The position numbers and the translations under genes are program-made. Positions 37,453 to 50,734 of a stretch of DNA of 64,000 nt are shown here, in pieces (the first letter of the stretch is position 1; each line of letters begins with the position of its first letter). The notes beneath the pieces are model-generated. The model saw only the letters and a list, made by a program, of their open reading frames with translations, made no database searches and had not been told where the DNA came from. This stretch comes from Apostichopus japonicus (lineage: Eukaryota > Echinodermata > Holothuroidea > Aspidochirotida > Stichopodidae), in assembly GCF_037975245.1 (NCBI RefSeq), contig NC_092561.1, positions 6,126,001-6,190,000 of the forward strand. Direction: 5' to 3'.

Positions 37453-40344
37453 TAATTAATTATTGGTGTTAATTGCACAAAAGATGGCTAGGATAGGTAC
37501 AGGGGGTGGATGAGAAGGGTGAGAGGATGGCAGTGGTACGGGTGTGGGGTGTGTGTGGGGAGGGGAGGGGCTTGCGACGAGGACTACGGGGGAGGTTAGC
37601 GAAGGTTTGATCTACAAAACATGAAATTGAAATTTGTCTGGAGCCATATACTATGGACTAACCGTACAAGAGTACAGAAAAAGAAACGTCTTAATTGCCG
37701 TGTTAATTACAGTAATGGAGTGAAGGCTTTGCCCGATATGACGTCATTTTTACTCTCCCACAAAAGACACACAAATCGTAATTTCTAACACACTCAGAAA
37801 ATTTGGTGGGGAAAAATAACTCAGAATGATTCATTTGTAGAAGTTTTAAATGTTATCATTCTAATCACTCATATTGCGTTATTGTACCTACCAAATGTAA
37901 TGAGTGTATAATATAAAACTGGGATGGGGTGGGGGTGGGGTGGGGATGGGTGAACTACAAATGCCCTTTTGTAGTACGGAATTAGTACGCAGAAGACTCA
38001 GTTATGCGGAAACTTAATTTTGTTCCCTCAAATCAAAGTCCTCGTCGTCTACCCTTCCAAAGTCGTCCCACCTTTCCTCGTCCTCCCCCGAATTAGTTCT
38101 TCCTTCGCCGCTTCTAAGACAACTTCTCTGGGATCTGATGTGCTATCGAGATTATCATGTTCGCACTATCGATGCGGTGGACGCATCACCCCACGACACC
38201 GGTTCTGCTTACCAACAGATGCATGTGACTCACTGATCGAGAACTTATTTATTCTCACTATAGCCCAGTAGTTCCAAGCCTTGCGAGTTAGACGGGGGGA
38301 AAGGCTTTCTGTGTGTTATAAGTATTCTTTACGACGTATTTATATGATGGTTCCTTTCAAACCTAATTATATAGCCTATATATCATTTTATTCATTGATG
38401 TTGACTTAATGTAGCTTATATGTATGCCTAGTGGCGTCGCCAGACATTTCAATCTCGGGCGGTACATGGGGAGGCCCAGCACAATCACAGGGGAGAACAA
38501 TCCTTATTTGTGAATGCCGTCCTGGGGGAGGGTTCTTAGGGGAGGGGTGATTTTTTTTTATATTAATTAATGGTCCTTAGACGCAATCCGGGTCTAAATT
38601 TTGCAAGTTGAAGTAATTTTATGTTCAAGAATTTTCGCGCTTATTCTGTCCGATATTTATATTTTTAATTGAGGCAGATAAAGTTTTTGTGTGAGTATTT
38701 TTTGTTAACACTACAAATAGCATCTGTGGGGGTGGTGGGCACCTGGGGGCACGATTTTTGTCTGGGAAGGCACGTGACCCTTCCCCCGCCCCCAGGCCAC
38801 ACCTTGGCGACGCCATGTGTATGCCAATATTTACAGTTTTATACACAAAACTCAACGAAAGAGAAAAAATAATTCGTAAGTACCAACGAATTTTATTCAA
38901 CATTTCAAACATTGTAAGTATGTAATAAAAAAAACAAAAAATAATTTTATCCACGTTTAAGAATTACCGTTGGAAAGTTTATTTATACATATATGTAAAA
39001 GTGTTTGATATGTGATCTTGAAATAAAACTAAATAAACTCGGAATATATAATTTAAAGATGATATTACATAAATTATACCGCCTTTTGTTGTTAATGTAC
39101 AACTACGTGTTTGCAACACATATACGTTTTCTCCTGATCAGAGCGTCCGACCGACGGTATAACTTCCTTCTTCCCAGCATACAGTTCACGCAGCAATCAT
39201 GAAATCCATGGCACACAATTTTTATGAAACTTTTGGGCCAATACTAATCACGAGCCTTAGGTAGAAAGAAAGACCCATGGCCTGCAGGGCCTAACATATT
39301 ATCCATTGCCTGTGTAGTTCTGTACGCGATTGCTCCAATATTTCAAGTCGCAACGGTCTAAAAATGTAATGATATCAATTTTAGATCATGAAAGCAAATA
39401 ACTGATGAATATTCAACGAAAATGCAAGATGCACAACTTGCGACAATGATCACACAGTGGCATAAAATCACCTTTGAAAGCAAGTTGATGAACGCATAAA
39501 GGGTGTGAACACTCGCGCAAAAAGAATCGTCTCATGCCGGTAATCTGACCTAGTTTCAAATGAGGTGTAACAGAAGTGTTCGACACCACCCTCGATCCCA
39601 GATCATACACACACAGCTTGCTACCGTCGGTAATTAGACACTAGTGTACAATCAAAAACTACAGCTACGGTCAATACCCACAACACAGTGTACATAGCAG
39701 CGATGCACATCTCAGGTCTATATAGATAAAAGATAACAAGGTATCACGTTTCATTACTGTCTGCATTTTGTAGTGACAAGAAAAAAACTTCACTTGCAAG
39801 CAAGGGAAAGTTAACTTTTTCAAAGGGTGGCACGCGGTTTAATGGGGCGAGTCTTCAATGCCTTTAAGTAACCGGGGGAGCACTCTTCGTTTCAGTAAAG
39901 GGGTGAAGGTCCCCACACCTTCCCCACCCCTCCCCTCCCCCTCCGCCCTGGCTATATTACTGCAGCTTCATGATTATTGTAATCATTTCAAAGATACTTG
40001 AGCACATTCTTTGGGTATCATGATATAAGGATAGGAAGAAAAAAAACATTCACTAGGTTCTCTTTATGCCTCATTGCCTTATGGTAAGGGCCCAAATCTC
40101 TACATAACGCACACTGTTGTGCTACAGGCATCCTTATCCACTGGTTGTTCCCTTACCTCTGTTGCAGAGGATTTCAACACAAGGGAGTGTATGGGTTCAT
40201 ACCGCAAAAGAACATCGGTATAAGTTCTCAGCGTACAAAATCTCACAAGAGGTTTTGAAAAAGCATAACAGATTCCACGGCGTGAGACATAATCACCATT
40301 CATTATCACTGTTATTGTGCTATAGGGTCTGTAGAGGGTTGCAG
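37453..40344. other. Intergenic region between receptors 1 and 2
   Basis: This is the space between two convergent receptor genes. It has G-rich stretches (37500-37575 and 37921-37951, GGGGTGGGGATGGG type), a hAT-type MITE and AT-rich unique DNA. Open frames at 38020-38271 and 39413-39610 have no recognisable domain. No convincing gene was seen. Confidence 0.5.
38429..38817. mobile_element. hAT-type MITE (389 bp)
   Basis: The ends are TAGTGGCGTCGCCAGA and TTGGCGACGCCATG, inverted repeats of the common hAT GGCGTCGCC type. An 8-bp duplication TGTATGCC flanks it (38421-38428 and 38818-38825). The left end has one extra base relative to the right. No coding sequence. Confidence 0.85.
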
Positions 40345-43300
40345 TCAAGAATGGTGTGTTAATTCAATCTTGTCTTCCAACATGATACTATCTGTGCCTC
40401 TTTTCGCTTTGATAACACCCCTGTCCGATAGGGTTGTGGACATTGTTCTCGTGTCTCCTTTACCTGTATCGCTAGGAGTGAAATAAGTTTTCTTGGATTT
40501 AGCCTTCCACATTGAGTATACTCTTCCGTTACATACGTACACCAAGAAGACAAATACCCCCTGTAAAGGATTCACGAAGGTATGGATGAACAAGAATGCG
40601 GTCACGCGTGGAAAGAATCCAGAGAGGAACGCCCAGATCCAAGATAAACCAATCAGAATTGAAATCTGTTGATGAATATGTAGAGAGTAAAAAACAACAA
40701 CAAAGTGTTCAGCGTTTAACTTTATTAAAATGTTACATGCTGAACTGTCTAAACTTGAACTATTGTAATGGTCTTTACTTGATCAAACCAAAACACATTC
40801 GACAGGTTATAGTTTTCTTCCCCGAGTATAGACATAGCATATGACACAGTCATCTACTTGATTGTAGTTGACATCTGTTACGGCAGAGAAACAGAAGATC
40901 AAAATGGTTATTTAAAATGATAAAAAAAATGCAATTATTATGACCCTAGTACATGATGGTGCTCACAGTCCATAGTATCTAGTTCATAGTTGTATTCGCA
41001 ACGTAGGTATAACGCACTGTTACGAAAACATGTACACGGACGAATTGTGTTGGAGTTTTGCATCAATGTGGTATTGTGCGCTAGCCGTAAGGTTTGGACA
41101 TGCGGTTTTGACAAAAGAATTGCTTTTTTTTTTGTGGTTTCCCGAAAGGGAAATCTATTGAGTCACTCTTACACCGACCTTGCAAATTTTTCTGAGGCGA
41201 CCGCTGATCGCAAAGTCCGCTATGAATATTACGCGGATCGTTAATTACTATTCATTCATACTTAGTAAAGATTCCTAAATCCTATTGGTCCATTCAGGTC
41301 AGCTGACCGTGGTTAATCCTGTGAGTAACGCACGGTAAAATTACCGGCGGATGAATACAATTGATACCATGTTACCATGTTTTGTCGTCTGCCCTGATGA
41401 GCTATCGAAATACATCAAAAACACAAAATGGCTAATATAACGTTTAATTAAAACTTCGATTTGCTCACTTTAGACGAGGTAGACACTCAGGAAAACAATG
41501 GAAAATTTGCAAACCTGGTTGAGAAAGACTTAATTCACAGAAACGATCTTGTTCAAAAGTCTTGCAAGATGCCATCAGAAGTAAAGGACGCAAAAACATG
41601 GATCCGCACTCGAGTCTAGGCCAAAGTGTAGGCTGCACAGCTGTAGCCTCCAACAATGACATTAACGTTACTGCTGCTGTTAGGGCTGAAACGTCTAACA
41701 TGCCCAAACTGTTTTCCAAATGTTCTTTCCAAAGTCCTGTGAATGTTTACTTCCAAAATTCATAGTTATATCCGTATTAAAACACCAAACAGTTGTGGAT
41801 GCTTTGAGTTTAAATATATCCAGTATCTGTCCGTAATTAAATGTTCGCAAGGCCGTTATGTTGCTCATAGTGTTATAAATTTAAAGTTAAACGACCGCAG
41901 TGCCAAGCACTGTGTAGTGTGTACGTTCAAGTGAGTGTACGTGATCAATACAAGGCCTACTATGTTACAGTATGACTGTATACCATACGTACGTGTTTGT
42001 CCCTAGAATGGTTGCTATGGGAACCAGAAGCTGTGGGGTATTGATATGATGAAGCCAACTAGTAATTGTTTGTAGTTCCTTGTTATTGAGACCTTTCAAA
42101 AATAGTTTTATGGCCGCAATATTGCCAAACATTAGTTAAAATGTTATTATGGTTCATCTTTTATGAATGACAGCCTTTCAAAGACGTTTCCTTTATAATA
42201 TTCACTATCGTTCAGTATTACTTTATAATTGCACATGTACATTATTGTTATGCTGGTTGTTAATCGTTAAGTCGACTTACGGGGCATCACTTTAATAAAT
42301 CTTCGGTTATACGTAACCAAATATGTTTTGTTTTATGATTTTTCCCCCACAGAAATGGTAGTGTATGAATGAACGGGGTTAATCAACGGTCTAGCGTGCG
42401 TTACTCACATGATTAATGCACTCCGGGTGTTAATGCTATCGCTGGATGCACTCGGGCTCCGCCCTCGTGCATCGCTTGCATTATCCCCCGATCGTGCATT
42501 AATCCTGTGAGTAACGCACGCTAGACCGTTGATTAACCCCTTATTAATTACTATTTAATTACTTTTACAGCTAGTTAATTACTACAGCTAATTAACAGCT
42601 AATTAACAGCTAATTAACAGCTAATTAACAGCTAGTTAATTACTACAGCTAGTTACTTTTACAGCTAGTTAATTACTATTACAGCTAGATTCGTCCAACA
42701 CGGCCGCATACAGAAACGTTGTAACCAAGTCAAAGCCGAAGCCAAAATAAATTAATCAGGTCACATATCCGGAGTCTATGCATGCTTAGTTCTTCAATAC
42801 CGTCCTCACTTTACCTTTCGGTAGTTTGATTTTGATATTCAGTGACGTTGTCACAATAAGTGTGTCTACGTTTGTTTGTGATAATCAGTAAGTGTGTTGT
42901 TGAACAGATGCTGTGATTATTGCAATGTAACAAGTTCATAAAGGATTTATGGAACGCCAAACTAGAAGTGACCGGCAATAATAAGTTCTCTACTGTATGG
43001 TAACCTGCATAAACATAAATGATGGTGATATAAAATATAACTCACCTTGATGAATAGAAGAAGTTGTTCCTTCATAATGTTAGATGTTGACATGTTCTTC
43101 GCCATTTTAGTATGTTGTTTTGCTTTTCGTATGCCATGAACCGTCACAAGATACATAATAAAGTTACAACACAAACAGAAAGCTGCAGGTATTCCAAACA
43201 GCAAGAAATTCGCTAGGCTAGGTCTAAGCCAACAGCTCCCTTCTTCACCGTAGGAAAATTTTCCCTCCAAATTAGTCGACTTTTGTAGAATCAAACAACT

Positions 43301-46300
43301 GATTACGAAAGCTGCTGGTAACAACCAACCAATTAACATATACGTCAATAGTTGTTTCTTGACACTTGTACCATGTCTGGTAAGTGATGACGTTCCAAAT
43401 GTTCGTGTGACGTCATAAGCAATGATCGTCATCCACAGAAACGCTGCTAACCACAGAAAATGGCCCACAGTTGAAATGAGGGTGCACAAGACAATGTTTG
43501 CTGGTGATACGTAAGAAGGTATGAGTACCAGTTGCGCGAAAAACAAAGCAACGACGAAATTCATCGTGATCATCCCGGGTAGGTTCCTAAGGGATTTGAA
43601 TATGCAATAGTTGACGAAGGTTAGAAATAGACCAATCAGAGATAGGCTAGTAAATATGATGAATATAACTAAAAGGAATAAATTATAACCAGGGGGCTTG
43701 GTTTCAATTATCCAACGAGAACAGACCTTTAACTGTCCGTTTGACAGGATCAAATAGTCACTGACTGGAATTTCATCCTCGAAAAACTGAGATTGTAGAG
43801 AGCCGTTAGTGGAAACAGAATAATCTTCTGACAAAAATACAGAGAACGGACACAGGAGATCCTCTCTTGAGATTTGATGGAGGGAAATGTTAAACCAGCT
43901 CTCTTCATTGAAGCTTTCGAAGTTATCAGACGAGAAATATTGAAATATGACTAACGCCCTCACATCCGAGTAGACTCGGTTTTGTGAATGAATGATGGCA
44001 TAGTCCGTCTTTTCGAACATGTACAGAGTAACATCGGATGTATTGAAAACATTGAGGAATGTGTAACTCGAAGGAGCAGACACTACCGTCCCCATTGCTG
44101 TACATTCCGCTGTAATATCTAACCGTAAAACTCGAATTCCGTATGTCCAAAAATAATCTCGAATCACCTTCGAAGTAATTCTGGAGTTATTTTGGATCGA
44201 TGACATTTCTGCCGCAATCGTAGCACATGGCATGAGAACCGTCGTATTGTCGGCATCTGGGTCAAGATCACAAGGATATTCGTGTAAGGACATTACATAG
44301 AAATATAATGTAAGCACTGGATGATATGAATTAGCACTAAAATTTAGAAACATCTGAGAGGCATTCAGATCGACAGGCTGTATGTCAAGAAAGACTAAAA
44401 AAGGATAGTTTTCCGGCTCTAAGCAGTGCTCTGTGGTCACCACTGTGACATTTTCTGATAATTCACAAACCTCCGAACTCTCATTGTACGTCAATCCTAT
44501 AGCACAGAAAGTAACAGTTGTTTCGTTGTGAGCTTCTTCGGTGAAGGAAAAATCAAACGGAATACTCTGAGGGAGTCTACCACTAGACCCTGCAGGATCA
44601 CTAGCTTGTAAATCAGGGCAGTAGTCTTCTTCGTCCTGTTCGAAGTAAGACTGATTGTTACATAATAGACAATGTGGATTTCTATAGACGGTTCCGTTAA
44701 CTTCAACTGGTGCCAGGTACGACTCACATAATTCTGTCCTCGTTTGGTCAGTATTTGCAGAACTTGGACAGGAGTCTATATCCACTTGTACACAACTCCT
44801 CAAATTGGACGTATCTTCAGAATACACCGCTTGAAATGCGAGATCGTCGCATTCATCCGGGGATCGGGTGACGTCACAATTTTCATCGACGAGTAATTGC
44901 CAAAATCGCATTTGACTGTACGTCACTGCATTACAACGTGCACAGTGCACATTTTTGTAAGTCTTCTGGGTTCCTGAAGCAAAGACAGGTAGATGATCAA
45001 CGTACTGATTCCAAGAATCAAGGCGCATGCTCAAAACATCACGTGAGTCGTGACATTTTTGGATAAGTTGGTCATTTTGTACTCCGGGAAGACATTCACT
45101 GATCATGTAGAAACCTAATATTAACTTCTCAACGTCCAAACGAAATTGAAAATTTTGAAATGTTGTTGCTATGCACTTCAGTCCATCTTGCTTTATACTA
45201 TCAGTAGTGGGTGACTTCGAGAAGAAATCACCGTTTCCATGCCAACAGCAATCTTCATATTCAATACAAGAGTCATCACATTTGCATAAATTATAATTAG
45301 GACTTGGACATCGGAGTGGTTGACAAGTGGTGATGTTGACATCGTCGGCTAGTGTTATATTCAAAACCAGTTCTGTTAGTAAAGAATAAAAATAATGATA
45401 AACAAACGTTGTTTACATATTAATTAAATTATTTTGATTGTTTATAAAAACTTAAAACTAGGCTGTATGTATGGGAAGGGGTTCAGGGAGATACAAGCCC
45501 AGGTCAGTTAGAGGGCCCGAAGAAAACATTTGCAGAAGCTCAATGAAAGAAATATTTCATAAAGAATAGTGTATTCTCAAAAGGAGGTCACTGTTACAAA
45601 TTGGGCCTCAGCACAACCTGATAGTGGTAGTCGTTACAATGTATATGAAATAATCTATTCTAGGTTAGCTTTTTTTACGGTAGCCTATAAGGTACATTAA
45701 TTAACTAGATATTGAATTACTAGGTCGGGTTTTATGTCGGATGTTTGTCTTTTTATCTCGAAATTTCAACATTTTTACCGCAGTATTATGTCGACCTTGA
45801 GAAAAAGCTACAAATTTCAAGTTGAAAAATCGAGTTTTCAGGAACGACTTCATCTCCAATTTTTTTTTTTTTTTAAATATTTTTTTTATTGTTTCTTGTG
45901 TCACCGTATCCTTTGTAATAAAAGCCACCCAGGAAGGAAGACAAAAGGGGACAAACATGACATCACCATTGTTTCACTACTACTGAACCCATCATAAGGT
46001 AATGACGGTTCTTGTCAAAATTCATACACAAATATTTGGTCTTTAACATCTTCTTGTTTTCTCATAGCTCCCTTATCCATGTTAATACCGCCATAACTAT
46101 ATATAAAAATCACAACTATCTTTCATACCACGCTGGGAAAAAAAAGAAGATATTTGCATTCGGATATAGTTATGAGTGTAGCATTTATATATAATTAGGG
46201 TTGATAAAAACAATTTTATTTGGATTGTATTATCCCTCAACATCTTAACATATCACATACCATTTGGAGGAAATTCCATCGTCAGTGATTGGTCTATCAA

Positions 46301-46390
46301 CGAAATAGTCAGAATAACGACCGATGCTAAGGTTATCAAACGATAGCACGTAAGCCGCGACCCTCTGGAAATTCTTGACAATGGAGCCAT
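40345..46390 (-). CDS. Somatomedin-B / seven-transmembrane receptor 2
   Basis: Minus-strand exons 46390-46261, 45372-43046 and 40665-40345 join in phase to 925 aa. Exon 1 encodes a signal anchor/peptide (YRLITLASVVILTISLI). The somatomedin-B-like module reads CQPLRC, then CKCDDSCIEYEDCCWHG. The ectodomain has HCARCNAVTYSQMRFW and NPHCLLCNNQS and many NxS/T sequons. TM1 is NLFLLVIFIIFTSLSLIGLF; TM3 includes GHFLWLAAFLWMTIIAY; exon 3 opens ISILIGLSWIWAF (TM6), with TM7 ending VFLVYVCNG and a 55-aa cytoplasmic tail. No GPS motif. It is a close paralogue of receptor 3 in inverted orientation and more distant from receptor 1. Intron 2 (2.4 kb) holds a palindromic element and minisatellite. The TTG-initiated frame at 45364 is internal to exon 2, not a start. 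Confidence 0.9.
41474..41619 (+). other. Possible orphan terminal exon
   Basis: After an acceptor-like CACTTTAG, a 48-codon frame in phase 1 reads DEVDTQENNGKFANLVEKD, then RNDLVQKSCKMPSEVK, and stops at TAG 41617. Composition looks coding, but no family was recognised and no partner exon was found. It lies antisense inside intron 2 of receptor 2. Confidence 0.25.
42375..42540. mobile_element. Foldback MITE (166 bp)
   Basis: GGGGTTAATCAACGGTCTAG begins the left arm and its reverse complement ends the right arm. The arms stay complementary for about 46 bp (GTGCGTTACTCACA..TGATTAATGCA). The middle holds further palindromic pieces (GATGCACTCGGGCTC, CCCTCGTGCATC). A related fragment lies at about 41308-41333 in the same intron. 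A target duplication is not clear. Confidence 0.75.
42558..42690. repeat. ACAGCTAATTA minisatellite
   Basis: An 11-bp unit ACAGCTAATTA (and ACAGCTAGTTA variants) repeats about ten times directly after the foldback MITE. Confidence 0.85.
45859..45893. repeat. Poly-T run
   Basis: T-rich stretch of about 35 bp with AAA interruptions in intron 1 of receptor 2. Confidence 0.8.
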
Positions 46391-46957
46391 GTTTGAAACA
46401 GATCTTGCGTAAGCCTTGCTATTCAGCCTTGTCTAAAGTGATTCTTCTTGTGCTGTGATAGTAGAAATAATAATCATTATTATGTGCATTAATTAGGTGC
46501 AAAATGGTTGAACAGTTACTTTTGACATGAGTTTGGCCAGTTTGACCTATGCGGGTGGGGGTGAGGGAGAGGGGAGGGGTGCGGGGTTCAAGCTGCTCTC
46601 TTCAAATACCAAAAAAAAAAAACGATTGTATAAACGATTCAGAGCAGTGTATTTATTATAAGTAGAGAGATGGGATTAAACCCTTTACTTGCGTAGTTTA
46701 CAATGTGTGTAGTCAATGTAGTGAAGCGTACACTGTAGTCACAATTCGCGTTATGGTTAACTCCAATAATGGGCGGATCTAGGATTTTCAAAAGGGAGAT
46801 ATCCCAGTATGTGTTCTCGATCCATTCTATCATACACCCTTATATCTCTTTCGAAACACTAGATTCATTGCATTAAATCCAACTTAACATCTACATCGTA
46901 CCCGATTTCTTGTTTATAATAATATTACAGTTTCTTACATATTGCCCTATTACGAAT

Positions 46958-46959
46958 AT

Positions 46960-46993
<34 letters not shown>

Positions 46994-47000
46994 ATATATA
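46958..47000. repeat. (AT)n microsatellite
   Basis: TA repeats with single-base interruptions, followed by GATAGATATAGATA. Confidence 0.85.
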
Positions 47001-49368
47001 TGCACATATGTATAGACAGATATAGATATAGATAGATATAGATAGAACCAACAACTTGATCCATAGGCTTGTTCGACCTCCAAAGTTGCATATAAGGAGG
47101 GGAGTTTTAAAGGAATTTTATAAGTGCAGTCTATTGGGTATTTGAACAAACTCCATAATTTTTCATCGCCACAGTCTTAGTTCGGGGATTTTTTCTCCTA
47201 TGATTCAGGAGAAGTGAATTTTTGAACCTCACGCCAACTTAATATAATATGTATATTTAGCGGAGAACGATGAGCGACGGTGACGTCATCGCGGCACTTC
47301 GTTTCTGGGGCTGCAGGGTCACTATCATGAGCAAGCAACACTGTAGCGAGGAAAGTTAAACATTTTGAAAGTAAAAAACTGCGATTTAAATTTCCGGTGA
47401 AGTTGCAAGTTAGCAACTTTTTGGAGAGTTTAAACATTCCAGAATTCCATAACTAGTTCTCCTTCGTAATATGATGTTCGGAAATTTGTTATTAGCTTAG
47501 AGTGAGATCTGATCGATTCTGACCAATGTGCCGCACTGACGTCAACTCTCGACGTAAGTCAGTGTTTGATTCGAATTTTCTGGCAGGACGGGCCAACATT
47601 TCAAGCACTCTATCACAGAAACTAAAATTTATCACAGGGCAAGGCCTAGGGCGATACAAAGACAGAAATGATATGACCGGAAGGAATGGATCCCATTTTT
47701 TCACTAAAAGATTCTGTTAATCCCAATATGTCATTCTGAGCTGATAATCTGAACCAGCACGTCATTTGCCTTTTGTAAGTATTTTGCACAGAGCAATTTG
47801 GATATGCTACAATGAAGTAGATTGTAAATATATTAGGCAACTTGCAACTGCGGGTTTTCCTGTCTAAATCTTATTTCTACCATGGAAGTCTTCCGAACAT
47901 CTCTATCATAACTTCCAAGAATATCCAATTGACCGCGGGTTAACGTTACACACAGGTGTGTCCATTCAGATTGAACTAAAGGATATAGCCCGTAGTTTTA
48001 TAAATTGGATTATACGCTCACCCAGCAGAAATATATATAGGTTTCATCGACCAATTGAGATCGAGTGGTTTGTTTGTCTGTAAATGGCACATAACATAAG
48101 GGTATGCAGTCACACCATGATAGATATAGTGATATAGTTGATAAAGTATAACGTTAACCTAGAACACTTTGTAAGCAAGTTGTGAATTCATAACTTGGCT
48201 ATGCCGTTGAGGGCGGGGAGGGGTGGGAGGGGGTAAGGTGTAGAAAACGGTGGAACTGATATCTTATCCAAACGAGTTCTATAGAGAAAGACCATTGTTT
48301 GCGAAACTGTTCATTACTAAACCCTATATGATACCGGAGGGCAAAATGCGGCCCGTCGGTAAGGTCCGCTTGCAGCCCTTAGCGAGTTCTCTGCAGCCAT
48401 GGTGAGATTCTTAAGACCCTGCCAATACGACCAGTATATATGACCTTATTCCGACTAGGAATTATGAAAGAGCTATATGAGGTCCAGAAACTTTTTTTTT
48501 AATAACCGTGCATAATGATAAATCGTTCAGTTATTGAGAAGTGTAGGCGCTGATTTGGCAATCACATATTACATAATTTAGACAGAATGACACATATGCA
48601 TTAATAACTGAATGCCAATTGCAAACTTTGTACACAATTATGTGTAATAAGGCAAATGGGGAACTAATAATTTTTAGAAAGAAAAAAAGGGGCCAACAGA
48701 TAACCTTTTCCACTATAAATCGTTTTCAGCTTGGTAAACGTAAATATTTTAATTAATGATGCTGATGAAATCCTCAACATTTGGTTGCACTGAATATACT
48801 TTCGATAGTTAAGTTACACCATTTGAAGAGTTAGCCGTTACTGGATTGGTTAACTGTTGCCTAGTATATGTAAGGCCCATACACATATTACATAAACAGC
48901 CTATGTGAACACGTTTTAGAAACTTACGAAGAGCTTTATGTTCACCGGCCCTGCCCAACAATTGAAGATGAAACTTCTCGTCACTTACTTACCAACTCAC
49001 TCAAAATAGGCCACTGTTCATCGCTCTCCCTCAGATAGACCTGTGTTTTAGAAGCACTGATTTGCACAACCACTGCAACTTTAAAATATGCCAACCCCTT
49101 TCACTGTAAAGATTAAAACACCATTCATTTTAATTCCGAAAGTGATAGTTAATAGCTCACACTAACGCATATAGCTTTCGGGAACGATAAAGCCGTACTG
49201 AACGTGATTGAATAAAGCGGTACAATGGAATCGTTTATGCGAAATCTTGTTCAACCCATCGCTTGAGTGATTACTAACAACACTATGGTGACGTAACGTG
49301 TGCTATTTGGGCTACTTAACGCTATAGTCACAATATACTGTGCAAGAGAAGGCAGGCTATAAACGGGA

Positions 49369-49406
49369 GGCCCGGGTTCGAATCCCGGGGGAGGCTGCCA
49401 ATTTTT
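49369..49406 (+). repeat. tRNA-like fragment with B box
   Basis: GGGAGGCCCGGGTTCGAATC then CCGGGGGAGGCTGCC contains a perfect Pol III B box and strongly resembles the minus-strand copy at 32397-32450. It directly precedes a CCGGTA-repeat block. A complete tRNA cloverleaf could not be built. Confidence 0.6.
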
Positions 49407-50310
49407 CATATGCCGGTAATAAATAGAAATAATACCGGCAATAAATGGAATTAATACCGGCATTTATATATGATTAATACGGCATTAAATAATATAAATA
49501 CCGGCTTTAAATAGACCATCTTTGTTTAGTTGGCACTGCAACTTTAGTTGCGCTACAGTGTAATATACAATGTTATTAACAAGTATCCAGCTCTTGTGTC
49601 AGGCGTGAACCTTCCCCCGTTCATCCAGAGACACTGGTGCGACCATTGAAGTAAAAACAGTTTTACCTCCATGGTGCGACATTGTACTCGTCTTCATTCA
49701 GGAGATGCAAATTTGGGCCGACGTTCTGTCTGCCCAATGGGTTTAGCTCCTGTTACTCTTTTTGTTCTTTTCAATCTGTTCCGTTCTATTATGTCTTCTC
49801 TGTTATATTTTATGGTTTGAACAATCTTAGTGTGAATAAAACAAACAAACAACCAAAAAGAGTCTTCCAAGCTTTGCATAGCGTAATGCTCTTCGAAGAT
49901 TAACAAACCGGTTCAAAGCATTGCGAACTGGTACTGAAACATCGGATTGTGTGGGATTGGGAGTCAACATTTGTCAATAACCTACAAGTATCGTTCGCTT
50001 CTCGACGAAATTCACGCAGATATGATGTATTTTGTCTATCATGCGTGCCATTGCGTTGTACTTTGCTTGGCTACACAGGGGGTAGTATAAGCTTCCAAAA
50101 AGTGGGGGGGGGGCACAACATAAGAGGCTCCTACCCCCTGTTTCTACGTACAGCAGAAATAACTGCGCTGCTTTCATGCTACAGCAAGAGGGATTAACAC
50201 AAGCTCAGAGCAACAGCTTCAAAAATCGCTAATGTGATTGGTCTATTTAATTCCGGTATTACTTCTATTTAATGCCGGTATTAATTATATTTAATACCGG
50301 TATGTGAAGG
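49407..50310. mobile_element. Candidate transposon with inverted CCGGTATTAA arrays
   Basis: The left block (49411-49520) repeats ATACCGGCATTAAATA-like units about five times; the right block (50238-50310) carries the same units in reverse complement, ending GGTATGTGAAG opposite TTCATATGCCGG. This is the pattern of a DNA transposon with subterminal repeat arrays. A 65-bp MITE (50076-50140) is inserted in it. No target duplication identified. Confidence 0.45.
50076..50140 (+). mobile_element. CAGGGGGTAG-family MITE, copy C (65 bp)
   Basis: Consists of little more than both termini of the family: CAGGGGGTAGTATAAGCTTC, then AAAAGTGGGG, GGCACAACATAAGAG and GCTCCTACCCCCTG. The AT-rich interior of copies A and B is absent. 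Confidence 0.75.
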
Positions 50311-50734
50311 CTACATGGTGATTGGCTGAGAATTAATGCCGGTATTGAATTGAATTATTACGGTAATAAGTTTAGTTCATACGGACATTATATCAGCAGT
50401 TATTTGCCGTATGGCCTACCATATTCGTCACTTGTAAACAAACCTCTTCACTCAACAGTAAACAATTTTCGTACGCTGCTCCTGGGAGGCCTAAAGGGGT
50501 CTAAAATTGCCTCAATTGACCCAATTTTTACACCACATGTACTTCCATTCATGCTCTTCAACATGCAAGCCACACAAAATCACATCCTGATTGATAACGT
50601 ATCCGAAAAAAAGAAGTTTTCTTACTGCATTTTGGCACTTTTCCTGAAGGAGAACACTCGGGTGGATTGATATAGAATCTAATAGGAGTATGCCACCATA
50701 TACCTGTTACGGAATTTGAAACCCTGCAGAAGTT

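Noticed and set aside
38020..38271. 83-aa frame, and an acidic antisense reading after TGTCTTAG
   Set aside because: Neither strand gives a recognisable domain or partner exon.
42558..42690. CRISPR-like array
   Set aside because: Units are contiguous 11-mers without spacers, in animal DNA.
48340..48425. hAT/Charlie-like fragment (GCGGCCCGTCGG)
   Set aside because: Only one vague end; no inverted partner or target duplication.
50350..50670. 106-aa open frame
   Set aside because: No recognisable domain; the following receptor fragment is in a separate context.
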